Assembly: GCF_934643405.1 (NCBI RefSeq)
Contig: NZ_CAKUCL010000060.1
Location: forward strand, 1 to 32,213
Source of the DNA: an uncultured Actinoplanes sp.
GTDB lineage: Bacteria; Actinomycetota; Actinomycetes; Mycobacteriales; Micromonosporaceae
Length of the DNA: 32,213 nucleotides
Direction: 5' to 3'
Part shown: piece after piece, positions 8,178 to 14,455 of the stretch
Numbering within the stretch: the stretch's first letter is position 1
Layout of the letters: the number at the start of each line of letters is the position of its first letter
Made by a program: the position numbers and the translations under genes
Notes under the pieces: generated by a model
The model's database searches: none
Told to the model about the DNA's origin: nothing
Seen by the model: only the letters and a program-made list of their open reading frames with translations

Positions 8178-9152
8178 TCAGGCGATGTGCGCGCGGTAGA
8201 AGGTCCACGCGTCGCCGATCATCTCCTGAAGCGTCGGTTTCTGCGGAACCCAGCCCAGGTCCTCGCGGGCCTTGGCGGACGAGGCCACCAGCGTGGCCGG
8301 GTCGCCCTCGCGACGCGGCGCGATCTCGACCGGCAGTTCCGCGCCGGTGACCTCGCGGGCCACCTCGGCGACCTGGCGGTTGGAGAACCCGTTGCCGTTG
8401 CCCAGGTTGTAGATGCGGTGCTCGCCCGGGACGGCCGCGTCCAGGGCCAGCAGGTGCGCGCGGGCCAGGTCGGCGACGTGGATGTAGTCGCGCACGCAGG
8501 TGCCGTCGGCGGTGGGGTAGTCGTCGCCGAAGATCTGCAGCTTCTCCCGCTTGCCCGCGGCGACCTGCAGGGCGATCGGGATCAGGTGGGTCTCCGGCTG
8601 GTGACGCTCGCCGATCTCGTGACCGCCCTCGATGTAGGCTCCCGCGACGTTGAAATAGCGCAGCGAGACGGCGGCGAGGTTGTGGGCGTACGCCTCGGAG
8701 GTCAGCGCGTGGTCGAAGGTCAGCTTCGTCGCGCCGTAGGTGTTGGTCGGCGCCTTCACCGCGGACTCGGTGATCGGCAGTTCGACCGGGTTGCCGTAGA
8801 CGGCGGCGGTGGAGGAGAAGATGACCCGCGGCACCCGGGCCGCACGGATCGCGTCCAGCAGGGCCAGCGACTTCACCACGTTGTCGTGCCAGTACATCTC
8901 CGGCTTGGCCATCGATTCGCCGGCGGCGATCAGGCCGGCGAAGTGCAGGACCGCGTCGAATCCCGCGTCCGGCGTCAGCACCTGGCCGGCGTCGCGGATG
9001 TCGGTCTCGACGAAGGTCGCATCCGGCGCCACCGCCTCCCGGAAGCCGGTGACCAGGTTGTCCAGGACGACCACCTCGTGGCCGGCGTCCAGCAGCAGAC
9101 GGCTGGTGACGCTGCCGATGTAGCCCGCGCCGCCGGTGACTAGCAGTTTCAC
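8178..9152 (-). CDS. galE: UDP-glucose 4-epimerase
   Basis: NAD-dependent short-chain-dehydrogenase-like epimerase interconverting UDP-galactose and UDP-glucose; it also feeds cell-envelope glycan synthesis. The N-terminal Rossmann motif TGGAGYIGS and the catalytic YxxxK (YGATK) with the preceding SSTAAVYG serine motif are intact; 324 residues is normal. The GTG start at 9152 is chosen because the Rossmann strand begins right after it (KLLVTGG) and an AAAGGG ribosome site sits seven bases upstream. An ATG at 9218 in the same frame would add 22 unrelated residues that run through the palindrome and promoter. First gene of a galE-galK unit. Confidence 0.95.
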   Translation of the reverse strand: MKLLVTGGAGYIGSVTSRLLLDAGHEVVVLDNLVTGFREAVAPDATFVETDIRDAGQVLTPDAGFDAVLHFAGLIAAGESMAKPEMYWHDNVVKSLALLDAIRAARVPRVIFSSTAAVYGNPVELPITESAVKAPTNTYGATKLTFDHALTSEAYAHNLAAVSLRYFNVAGAYIEGGHEIGERHQPETHLIPIALQVAAGKREKLQIFGDDYPTADGTCVRDYIHVADLARAHLLALDAAVPGEHRIYNLGNGNGFSNRQVAEVAREVTGAELPVEIAPRREGDPATLVASSAKAREDLGWVPQKPTLQEMIGDAWTFYRAHIA

Positions 9153-9167
9153 GAGAGAACCCTTTCC

Positions 9168-9192
9168 ACGGTTGGATTCTAGAATCCACCGT
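9168..9192. promoter_or_regulatory. Long palindrome in the galE leader
   Basis: A near-perfect inverted repeat: the left arm ACGGT(T)GGATTCT faces AGAATCCACCGT, with only one extra T in the left arm. The central 16 bp (9173-9188) are a perfect palindrome. It ends 15 bp before the galE start and lies just downstream of a TATGAT -10-like box (9198-9203, minus strand), so it would sit at the very 5' end of the mRNA. It is likely an operator; it could also fold as an RNA hairpin close to the ribosome site. Confidence 0.55.
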
Positions 9193-9197
9193 AACCG

Positions 9198-9203
9198 ATC
9201 ATA
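9198..9203 (-). promoter_or_regulatory. Candidate -10 box of galE-galK
   Basis: On the minus strand this reads TATGAT, five of six consensus bases. It predicts a transcript start near 9191. The -35 position is not convincing. An AACGTT core inside GAAAACGTTGAC lies just upstream (9205-9216) and resembles half of a LacI-type operator. Confidence 0.4.
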
Positions 9204-9268
9204 AGTCAACGTTTTCAAACATCAGACACCGGCGGCCGGGGGGTTCGCGGATCCTGCTTGAAGACTGA

Positions 9269-9274
9269 CACAAT
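9269..9274 (+). promoter_or_regulatory. -10-like box for leaderless trpS
   Basis: CACAAT is seven bases before the ATG at 9282. The identical hexamer at the identical distance precedes the cytidine deaminase gene (19789-19794). If it is the promoter, the trpS mRNA starts at 9282 and not at the ATG at 9273. Confidence 0.45.
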
Positions 9275-9281
9275 GGCGCTC

Positions 9282-10304
9282 ATGTCCGACCTCGCCCGCC
9301 GTCCGAGAGTGCTCTCCGGCATCCAGCCGACCGCCGACTCGTTCCACCTCGGCAACTACCTCGGCGCGGTGCGGAACTGGGTCGCGATGCAGGAGACCCA
9401 CGACGCGTTCTACTGCGTGGTCGACCTGCACGCCATCACGATGGGACATGACCCGGTGGCCCTGCGCAACCGCACCCGCGTCTCCGCGGCGCAGCTGCTC
9501 GCGCTCGGCCTCGACCCGGACCGGTGCACGCTGTTCGTCCAGTCGCACGTGCCCGAGCACGCCCAGCTGGCCTGGGTGCTCAGCTGCATCACCGGCTTCG
9601 GCGAGGCCGGCCGGATGGTGCAGTTCAAGGACAAGTCGGCCAAGGCCGCGGACACCACGACGGTCGGCCTGTTCACCTACCCGATCCTGCAGGCCGCGGA
9701 CATCCTGCTCTACCAGGCCGACCAGGTCCCGGTCGGCGAGGACCAGCGGCAGCACCTCGAACTGACCCGCGACCTGGCGCAGCGCTTCAACACGCGGTTC
9801 CGCCGCACGTTCACGGTCCCCTCGGCGTACATCGTCAAGGACACCGCGAAGATCACCGACCTGCAGGACCCGACCGCCAAGATGTCCAAGTCGGCGTCCT
9901 CCCCGAACGGGATCATCGAGCTGCTCGAAGACCCGGCGCGTTCGGCCAAGAAGATCAAGTCGGCGGTCACCGACACCGGCCGGGAGATCCTCTACGACGA
10001 GGAGAACAAGCCCGGCGTCAGCAACCTGCTGACCATCTACGCGGCGCTCACCGGGCGGGCGATCGACGAGCTTCTCGAGGCGTACGAGGGCAAGGGTTAC
10101 GGAGACCTGAAGAAGGACCTGGCCGAGGTCGTCGTCGAGTTCGTCAAGCCGATCCAGGAGCGCACCCGGGCGTACCTGGAGGATCCGGGATACCTCGACA
10201 AGGTGCTCGCCATCGGAGCCGAGAAGGCGCGAGCCGTCTCGTCGGTCACGCTGGCCGCGGCGTACCAGAACGTGGGTTTCCTCAGCCCGGCCCGCGGGGC
10301 CTGA
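9282..10304 (+). CDS. trpS: Tryptophanyl-tRNA synthetase
   Basis: Class I aminoacyl-tRNA synthetase that charges tRNA-Trp. The HIGH-equivalent lies in the SFHLGNYLGA segment, and the second class I signature appears as KMSKSAS (residues about 195-205). The order and length (340 residues) match bacterial TrpS. Three in-frame starts are possible (TTG 9258, ATG 9273, ATG 9282); 9282 is preferred because conserved sequence begins at once (RRPRVLSGIQPT) and a CACAAT box precedes it by seven bases. The ATG at 9273 would overlap that box. The following 2H-family gene starts six bases after the stop and is probably cotranscribed. Confidence 0.95.
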   Translation: MSDLARRPRVLSGIQPTADSFHLGNYLGAVRNWVAMQETHDAFYCVVDLHAITMGHDPVALRNRTRVSAAQLLALGLDPDRCTLFVQSHVPEHAQLAWVLSCITGFGEAGRMVQFKDKSAKAADTTTVGLFTYPILQAADILLYQADQVPVGEDQRQHLELTRDLAQRFNTRFRRTFTVPSAYIVKDTAKITDLQDPTAKMSKSASSPNGIIELLEDPARSAKKIKSAVTDTGREILYDEENKPGVSNLLTIYAALTGRAIDELLEAYEGKGYGDLKKDLAEVVVEFVKPIQERTRAYLEDPGYLDKVLAIGAEKARAVSSVTLAAAYQNVGFLSPARGA

Positions 10305-10310
10305 CCCGAC

Positions 10311-10844
10311 GTGGCCGAAGGCGCCCCGGCGACGCGGATCGGCGTCGCGATCGACATCCCCGAGCCGTGGGGACGGCAGCTCACCGACCGGCGAGCCGCC
10401 GCGGGTGACCCGCAGGCCGCGTACACCCCGGCGCACGTCACCCTGCTAGGCCCCACCGAGGTGGCCACCGCGGCCCTGCCCGCGGTGGAGAAGCACCTGG
10501 AGGCGGTGGCCGCCGGCCAGCAGCCCTTCACCATCCATTTGCGCGGCACCGGCACGTTCCGGCCGATCACCGAGGTGGTCTTCGTGACCCTCGCCGCCGG
10601 GATCAGCGAATGCGAGCTGCTGGCGGCGGCGATCGCCGCGTCCGGCGACGTGAATCGCGGCTCGCGCTTCCCGTACCACCCGCACGTCACGGTGGCACAG
10701 GACGTGCCGGCCGAGGCGCTGGACGCGGTGTTCGACGACCTGGCCGGCTTCTCCGCGAAGTTCCACGTCGCCTCGTTCACGCTCTTCTCGCACGGCGGCG
10801 AAGGCCCGTGGCGGCGACGACGCGATTTCCGTCTGGGCTCCTGA
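10311..10844 (+). CDS. 2'-5' RNA ligase / 2H phosphoesterase family protein
   Basis: A 177-residue protein of the 2H phosphoesterase superfamily. The two hallmark HxT motifs are visible: HVTLL (about residues 43-47) and HPHVTVAQ (about 124-131). Such enzymes act on 2',5' or cyclic 2',3' phosphodiester bonds in RNA or nucleotides; the physiological substrate is usually unknown. The GTG start lies six bases after the trpS stop without a clear ribosome site, suggesting coupled translation. Only the family can be stated safely. Confidence 0.8.
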   Translation: MAEGAPATRIGVAIDIPEPWGRQLTDRRAAAGDPQAAYTPAHVTLLGPTEVATAALPAVEKHLEAVAAGQQPFTIHLRGTGTFRPITEVVFVTLAAGISECELLAAAIAASGDVNRGSRFPYHPHVTVAQDVPAEALDAVFDDLAGFSAKFHVASFTLFSHGGEGPWRRRRDFRLGS

Positions 10845-10868
10845 AGTTTCTCCCGGGGTGATTTCGGT

Positions 10869-10874
10869 TACGGT
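10869..10874 (+). promoter_or_regulatory. -10-like box for the leaderless YihY gene
   Basis: TACGGT ends six bases before the GTG at 10881. The hexamer and spacing equal those of the minus-strand gene starting at 5645. No -35 box is clear. Confidence 0.45.
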
Positions 10875-10880
10875 CGGCGC

Positions 10881-11792
10881 GTGAACCCGATCGACCGGGC
10901 GTATGACGCCGCCGAGCTGCGGATCATGCGCCTGCGCCGGCGATCGCGCACGTTTGATCATTTAAGCCGTGCCGTGCTCCGCTACGACGCCGCTCAGGGT
11001 GGTCGCCTGGCCGCCGCGATCGCCTACTACGGCTTCTTCGCGATCTTCGCGTTGCTGCTCATCGGATACTCGATCTTCGGCATCCTGCTGCAGAACAACG
11101 TCGAGCTGTTCGACGTGGTCCGCGACTTCCTGGGGCAGAACCTGCCGTTCCTGGACGTGCAGGCCATCCTGGACAGCGGCCGGACCGTCGGCATCGTCGG
11201 CATCCTGGGCCTGACCTTCACCGGCGTCGGCTGGGTCGAGGCGATCCGCAGCTCACAGCGGCTGATCTGGCGGGTCAACGAGAATCCCGGCTACATCGGC
11301 ATCCGCCAGGCCCTGGACCTGCTCGTTCTGCTGGGCATCCTGCTGCTGCTGGCGCTTTCCCAGGTTGCCGTGTACGGGCTGGAACAGCTCCTCGCCTGGA
11401 TGGGCGCCGGCTTCGTGCAGTCGGCGGTCAGCTGGCTGCTCACCCTCGCGGTGAACATGCTGCTGGCCGCGGCGCTGCTGGCCGCCGTGCCGCGCCTGCG
11501 CATGACGGCCCGCCGGATCGCCCCGCCGGTGCTCCAGGTCGGCCTCGGCATCACGCTGCTCAACACCGTGGGCAAGTCGTTCGTCGGGCTGGTGCAGCGC
11601 AACCCCGCGTACGGCCTGGTCGGCTCGGCCGTCGGCGTGCTCGTCTACCTGTACATCTTCAATCAGCTGCTGCTGTTCGGAGCGGCCTGGGCGGCGACCT
11701 CCCCGCACGGGCGCGTGGTCGACCTGTCAGCTGACGATAAAACTGCTCCGGTGGGGCAAAACACCTGGATTCGGCACAGCGGCCCGGAATGA
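10881..11792 (+). CDS. YihY/virulence factor BrkB family membrane protein
   Basis: Integral membrane protein of 303 residues with about six hydrophobic segments (roughly 43-70, 100-120, 140-165, 180-205, 218-235 and 247-270). The pattern AAIAYYGFFAIFALLL near the N-terminus, TGVGWVEAIRSSQRLIWRV in the middle and the VYLYIFNQLLLFGAAW end are characteristic of the YihY/BrkB family. The family was once called ribonuclease BN; that activity belongs to another protein. Its true role is unsettled, with transport or envelope functions proposed. The start is a GTG fitting a leaderless mRNA. The stop overlaps the next start by four bases (ATGA). Confidence 0.88.
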   Translation: MNPIDRAYDAAELRIMRLRRRSRTFDHLSRAVLRYDAAQGGRLAAAIAYYGFFAIFALLLIGYSIFGILLQNNVELFDVVRDFLGQNLPFLDVQAILDSGRTVGIVGILGLTFTGVGWVEAIRSSQRLIWRVNENPGYIGIRQALDLLVLLGILLLLALSQVAVYGLEQLLAWMGAGFVQSAVSWLLTLAVNMLLAAALLAAVPRLRMTARRIAPPVLQVGLGITLLNTVGKSFVGLVQRNPAYGLVGSAVGVLVYLYIFNQLLLFGAAWAATSPHGRVVDLSADDKTAPVGQNTWIRHSGPE

Positions 11793-12181
11793 TGGGGCGC
11801 GTGGGCACTCTCGTGACGCTTGACCTGCCGGTCGATTCCCCGGTCGCGGACCTCCCCTGGGTGATCACGATCGGGGCGCTCGACGACGAGGAGGACTGGG
11901 AGCCGGTGGTCTTCGGACCGTACGAGCGGGCCCACGCCCTCGGCCTCGCCCAGGCCGTGGTCGCCGACGAGGACCTGCTCGCGGTGGTCGAGCCGCTGCT
12001 GCCCCGGCCGGACGCGGAGGCGATCCGCGACGAGATCGAACTGGCCCGCGCCGGCGACGACCGCGACGATCCGCCGCCGGTCGAGGAGACGCGGCGGGTG
12101 CGCCCGGGCCGGCCGCCGACCGAGGCCGAGGTGCGCCAGGGGTGGTCCCGGATAGCCGGGCGCCTCGTCACGATCGATTGA
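11789..12181 (+). CDS. Hypothetical protein, 130 residues
   Basis: Soluble acidic protein with no recognised domain. The N-terminal half has a short beta-rich segment (LPWVITIGALDDEEDWEPVVFGPYE) suggesting a small alpha/beta fold; the C-terminal half is charged and Pro-rich. The start overlaps the YihY stop (ATGA), so it is translationally coupled to that gene and may be its partner. A second ATG at 11792 or a GTG at 11801 would also fit. The last codons and stop come from the first copy of a 15-bp tandem duplication. Confidence 0.7.
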   Translation: MMGRVGTLVTLDLPVDSPVADLPWVITIGALDDEEDWEPVVFGPYERAHALGLAQAVVADEDLLAVVEPLLPRPDAEAIRDEIELARAGDDRDDPPPVEETRRVRPGRPPTEAEVRQGWSRIAGRLVTID

Positions 12182-12196
12182 GTCACGATCGATTGA
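12167..12196. repeat. 15-bp perfect tandem duplication at a convergent junction
   Basis: GTCACGATCGATTGA occurs twice in a row. The first copy carries the TGA stop of the upstream plus-strand gene (12179-12181); the second, read backwards, carries the TGA stop of the TetR gene (12183-12185). Confidence 0.95.
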
Positions 12197-12770
12197 GCAG
12201 GGCTCGCATGCCGGCCATGTACGTCGCTCGGTCCGGATAGCCGGTCAGCACGCGCTGGAGGGCGAAGCCCGGGATCGTGCCGAACAAGGCGGTGGTCACC
12301 GCGTCGATGTCGGTGTGCGCGGGCAGCTCACCGCTCTGCACGGCCTGCACCACCAGGCGGCGGACGCTGCCGCGCAGGCCGTTGTACCGGTCCCGGACGA
12401 TCTCGCCGATCGTCGGGTCCAGCATCGCCTCGGCCCACACCTGCAGCGCGATCGGGAAGGTGCCCTCCGGGCCGATCTGTGTCTCGATGCCCTGCAGCAC
12501 GCGGTCCAGCGACTCGCCGAGCGGCAGCCGCAGGTCGGCGACCGCCTCGATGTGCTGCTGGAAACCGCCGGCGACGTTGACCGCGATGGCGTTGATGATG
12601 TCGTTCTTGGACTTGAAGTAGCGGTAGACCGCGCCGACCGACAGCCCGGCCTCCTTGATCAGGTCCTGCATCGACGTGTTGTGCAGGCCCTTGTTCAGGA
12701 AGCAGGTGCGGGCGGCGGCGAGAATCTGCTCGCGGCGGGCGGTGAGGTGGTCCTCGGAGACGCGTGGCAC
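12183..12770 (-). CDS. TetR-family transcriptional repressor
   Basis: A 195-residue repressor. The N-terminal helix-turn-helix region is classical: RREQILAAARTCFLNKG, then TSMQDLIKEAGLSVGAVYRYF and KSKNDI. The C-terminal ligand domain is less conserved, as usual. An ATG at 12812 would add 14 residues, but it lies upstream of a TATACT -10-like box and a palindromic operator. The GTG at 12770, seven bases after the -10, fits a leaderless mRNA and places the operator outside the coding region. It is divergent from a membrane protein gene and probably represses both, in the manner of a local efflux or membrane-stress switch. Confidence 0.88.
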   Translation of the reverse strand: MPRVSEDHLTARREQILAAARTCFLNKGLHNTSMQDLIKEAGLSVGAVYRYFKSKNDIINAIAVNVAGGFQQHIEAVADLRLPLGESLDRVLQGIETQIGPEGTFPIALQVWAEAMLDPTIGEIVRDRYNGLRGSVRRLVVQAVQSGELPAHTDIDAVTTALFGTIPGFALQRVLTGYPDRATYMAGMRALLNRS

Positions 12771-12777
12771 GAGGCAC

Positions 12778-12783
12778 AGTATA
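12778..12783 (-). promoter_or_regulatory. -10 box of the TetR gene (leaderless)
   Basis: On the minus strand this reads TATACT, five of six consensus bases, and ends seven bases before the GTG at 12770. The operator at 12785-12798 directly abuts it on the upstream side, so repressor binding would block the promoter. Confidence 0.6.
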
Positions 12784-12784
12784 A

Positions 12785-12798
12785 AACGAACGCTCGTT
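12785..12798. promoter_or_regulatory. TetR operator, copy 1
   Basis: AACGA-ACGC-TCGTT: perfect 5-bp arms around four bases, within a longer AAAACGAACGCTCGTTCTT. Read on the same strand, it matches the reverse complement of copy 2 (AAAACGAATGCTCGTTCTT) at all but one position. It abuts the -10 of the TetR gene. Confidence 0.75.
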
Positions 12799-12842
12799 CT
12801 TGATTCGACCATGTCGCGAGGTGCATGCTGTCGTCATAAAAG

Positions 12843-12856
12843 AACGAGCATTCGTT
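12843..12856. promoter_or_regulatory. TetR operator, copy 2
   Basis: AACGA-GCAT-TCGTT, the second copy of the operator in inverted orientation, centred 58 bp from copy 1. It ends two bases before the AGGAG ribosome site of the membrane protein gene and lies just after a CATAAA -10-like box (12835-12840), a position where bound repressor would stop initiation. Confidence 0.75.
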
Positions 12857-12868
12857 TTAGGAGAGATC

Positions 12869-13987
12869 ATGCGCCGCAGTGCTCTGACCCTCGGTGTCCT
12901 CATCGCGATCGCGGTGGTGGCCGCCCAGGTTCTGCTGATCCCGCTGTTCGCCGGTCCCGCGGCGAACCTCGCCCCGCGCGACCTGCCGATCGCGATCGCC
13001 GGGCCGCCGCAACTCGCCGCCCGGCTGGCGGCCGAGCATCCCGGAGCCTTCGACATCAAGGCCGTCGCCGACCCGGCGGCCGCGGACGCCGCGATCCGGG
13101 ACCGGGACGTGTACGGGGCGATCGTCGTCACCGCCGCGGGCCCGGAGGTGCACGTGGCCTCGGCGGCGAGCCCGACCGTCGCCCTGCTGCTGACCCAGGC
13201 CGCGAGCGCTCTGCCAGCCGCGCCGGGTGGCGCGGCGCCGGGCGGCACGGCAAACGCCGGTGCTGCGAACGCCGGTGCCGTGAACGCCGGCGCGGCCAAC
13301 GCCGGCGCCGGGACCCAGGGCTCCGCGCCGGCGGGTGGCGGCGCGCCCGCCGGCGCGGTCGTGCCGGTGCGTGACGTCGTGCCGGTCGACGCCGATGACG
13401 CGCGGGGCGCCGGGTTCGCCGCGGGCTTCCTCCCGCTCGCCATCACCAGCCTGCTGGCCGGCATCCTCATCTTCTTCTTCGTGCACCGCCGCGCGGCCCG
13501 CCTCACCGCGGTCGTCACCTTCGCCGCCGGCGCCGGGCTGGCCGGGGCCGCCGTGCAGCAGGGCTGGCTCGGGATCGTGCCGGGCGACTACTTCGCGGTC
13601 GCCGGGGGCCTCGCGCTCGTCTCGCTCGCGATCTCGGGCGCGATGACCGGCCTGGCCGCCCTGCTGGACCGCGGCGGGCTCGCGCTCGGAGCGGTCGTGA
13701 TGTTCCTGGTCGGCAACGCGCTGTCGGGCATCGCCGCCGCACCGGAGATGCTGCCCCAGCCGTGGGGCGCGGTCGGTCAGTGGCTGCCGATCGGGGCGGG
13801 CGGCACGCTGCTGCGGTCGATCGCCTACTTCGACGGCCGGGGAGCCGGTTTCGCCGCGATGGTGCTCACGGCGTACGCCCTCGGGGGTCTGCTTCTGATC
13901 CTGCTCGGCCGACGGCGTCTGACCAGGGTGAACACCGGGCACACCGAGGTGCGGGAGGTGACGCCGGAGCTGGTGCCCGCGTCCTGA
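12869..13987 (+). CDS. Membrane protein, ABC-2/YhgE-like, with Ala/Gly-rich linker
   Basis: A 372-residue membrane protein. One N-terminal helix (about residues 5-27) is followed by an extracytoplasmic region (PRDLPIAIAGPP... AAIRDRDVYGAIVV), a low-complexity Ala/Gly/Asn linker, and a block of five or six helices from about residue 185 to 350. This layout resembles DUF3533/YhgE-type and ABC-2 permease-like proteins, which often sit beside a TetR repressor. The linker holds four NAGAx pentapeptides (13253-13312). ATG at 12869 has AGGAG six bases upstream. Expression is probably controlled by the two operators in its leader. A role in export or envelope maintenance is plausible but not shown. 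Confidence 0.75.
   Translation: MRRSALTLGVLIAIAVVAAQVLLIPLFAGPAANLAPRDLPIAIAGPPQLAARLAAEHPGAFDIKAVADPAAADAAIRDRDVYGAIVVTAAGPEVHVASAASPTVALLLTQAASALPAAPGGAAPGGTANAGAANAGAVNAGAANAGAGTQGSAPAGGGAPAGAVVPVRDVVPVDADDARGAGFAAGFLPLAITSLLAGILIFFFVHRRAARLTAVVTFAAGAGLAGAAVQQGWLGIVPGDYFAVAGGLALVSLAISGAMTGLAALLDRGGLALGAVVMFLVGNALSGIAAAPEMLPQPWGAVGQWLPIGAGGTLLRSIAYFDGRGAGFAAMVLTAYALGGLLLILLGRRRLTRVNTGHTEVREVTPELVPAS
13253..13312 (+). repeat. Four in-frame 15-bp repeats (NAGAx)
   Basis: Four consecutive 15-bp units beginning AACGCCGG and encoding N-A-G-A-A/V/G pentapeptides inside the linker of the membrane protein. The units differ mainly at third positions, so they are not a fresh duplication. Confidence 0.85.
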
Positions 13988-13993
13988 GATAGT
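13988..13993 (+). promoter_or_regulatory. -10-like box for the leaderless small membrane protein gene
   Basis: GATAGT begins right after the preceding stop codon and ends six bases before the ATG at 14000. It is one of several such boxes in the window. Confidence 0.4.
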
Positions 13994-13999
13994 GGTCGG

Positions 14000-14269
14000 A
14001 TGGTCATCACACGGCGATGGGCGGTCTTCCTGACGGTGGTCGGGGTGTGGACCTGGGTGATCTGGCCCCGGTTCGCGCTGGGCATCGTCACGGACGACCG
14101 CTCGTTCGCCGACGGCGTGCCGACCGGCTTCCTCTGGGTGCACGCGGTGCTGATCGTGGGGTCGCTGGCGCTCGGCACGGCCGTGGGTGTGCTCGGGGTG
14201 GGGGCCTGGCGGGCAGCGCGGCGGACCGAAGAATCAGCGGCTGCCGAGAGGTCCGCGCCGCAGGATTAA
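14000..14269 (+). CDS. Small two-helix membrane protein (SCO4848-like)
   Basis: An 89-residue protein with two transmembrane segments (about residues 6-24 and 47-70), joined by a short loop with the aromatic sequence WVIWPRFALG. The second half reads PTGFLWVHAVLIVGSLALGTAVGVLGV. The pattern resembles the actinobacterial SCO4848 membrane protein family, which is of unknown function; I recognise it from memory and am only fairly sure. The gene lies between the TetR-controlled membrane protein and the nucleoside transporter genes and appears to have its own leaderless promoter. Confidence 0.7.
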   Translation: MVITRRWAVFLTVVGVWTWVIWPRFALGIVTDDRSFADGVPTGFLWVHAVLIVGSLALGTAVGVLGVGAWRAARRTEESAAAERSAPQD

Positions 14270-14305
14270 CGGCATGTTACGTTCCGGACAGGGCATTTCG
14301 CTCTG

Positions 14306-14315
14306 AGTCCGGACT
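14306..14315. promoter_or_regulatory. Palindrome upstream of the BMP lipoprotein gene
   Basis: AGTCCGGACT is a perfect 10-bp palindrome; the inner TCCGGA also occurs at 14283-14288. The 14270-14455 gap holds no gene. Role unknown. Confidence 0.3.
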
Positions 14316-14417
14316 GAACCCCCCTGGCGATCGCAACTGCATAACGGTGCGCCAACAGTCCGGGGCAAACTGGGTTCCGCGCTCTGGCCTGCGGCTACGC
14401 TCCCCAACTTGAAGACT

Positions 14418-14435
14418 CACCGACAGATGTCGGTG
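14418..14435. promoter_or_regulatory. Inverted repeat before the BMP lipoprotein gene
   Basis: CACCGACA-GA-TGTCGGTG: perfect 8-bp arms around two bases, ending seven bases before the GGAAGGAGG ribosome site. It is a likely operator for the nucleoside transporter operon, or a hairpin in its leader. Confidence 0.5.
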
Positions 14436-14455
14436 TGCGTTGGAAGGAGGGCGTC

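Noticed and set aside
12771..12812. TetR gene starting at ATG 12812
   Set aside because: This start would place the -10 box and operator inside the coding region; the GTG at 12770 with TATACT seven bases upstream is more coherent.
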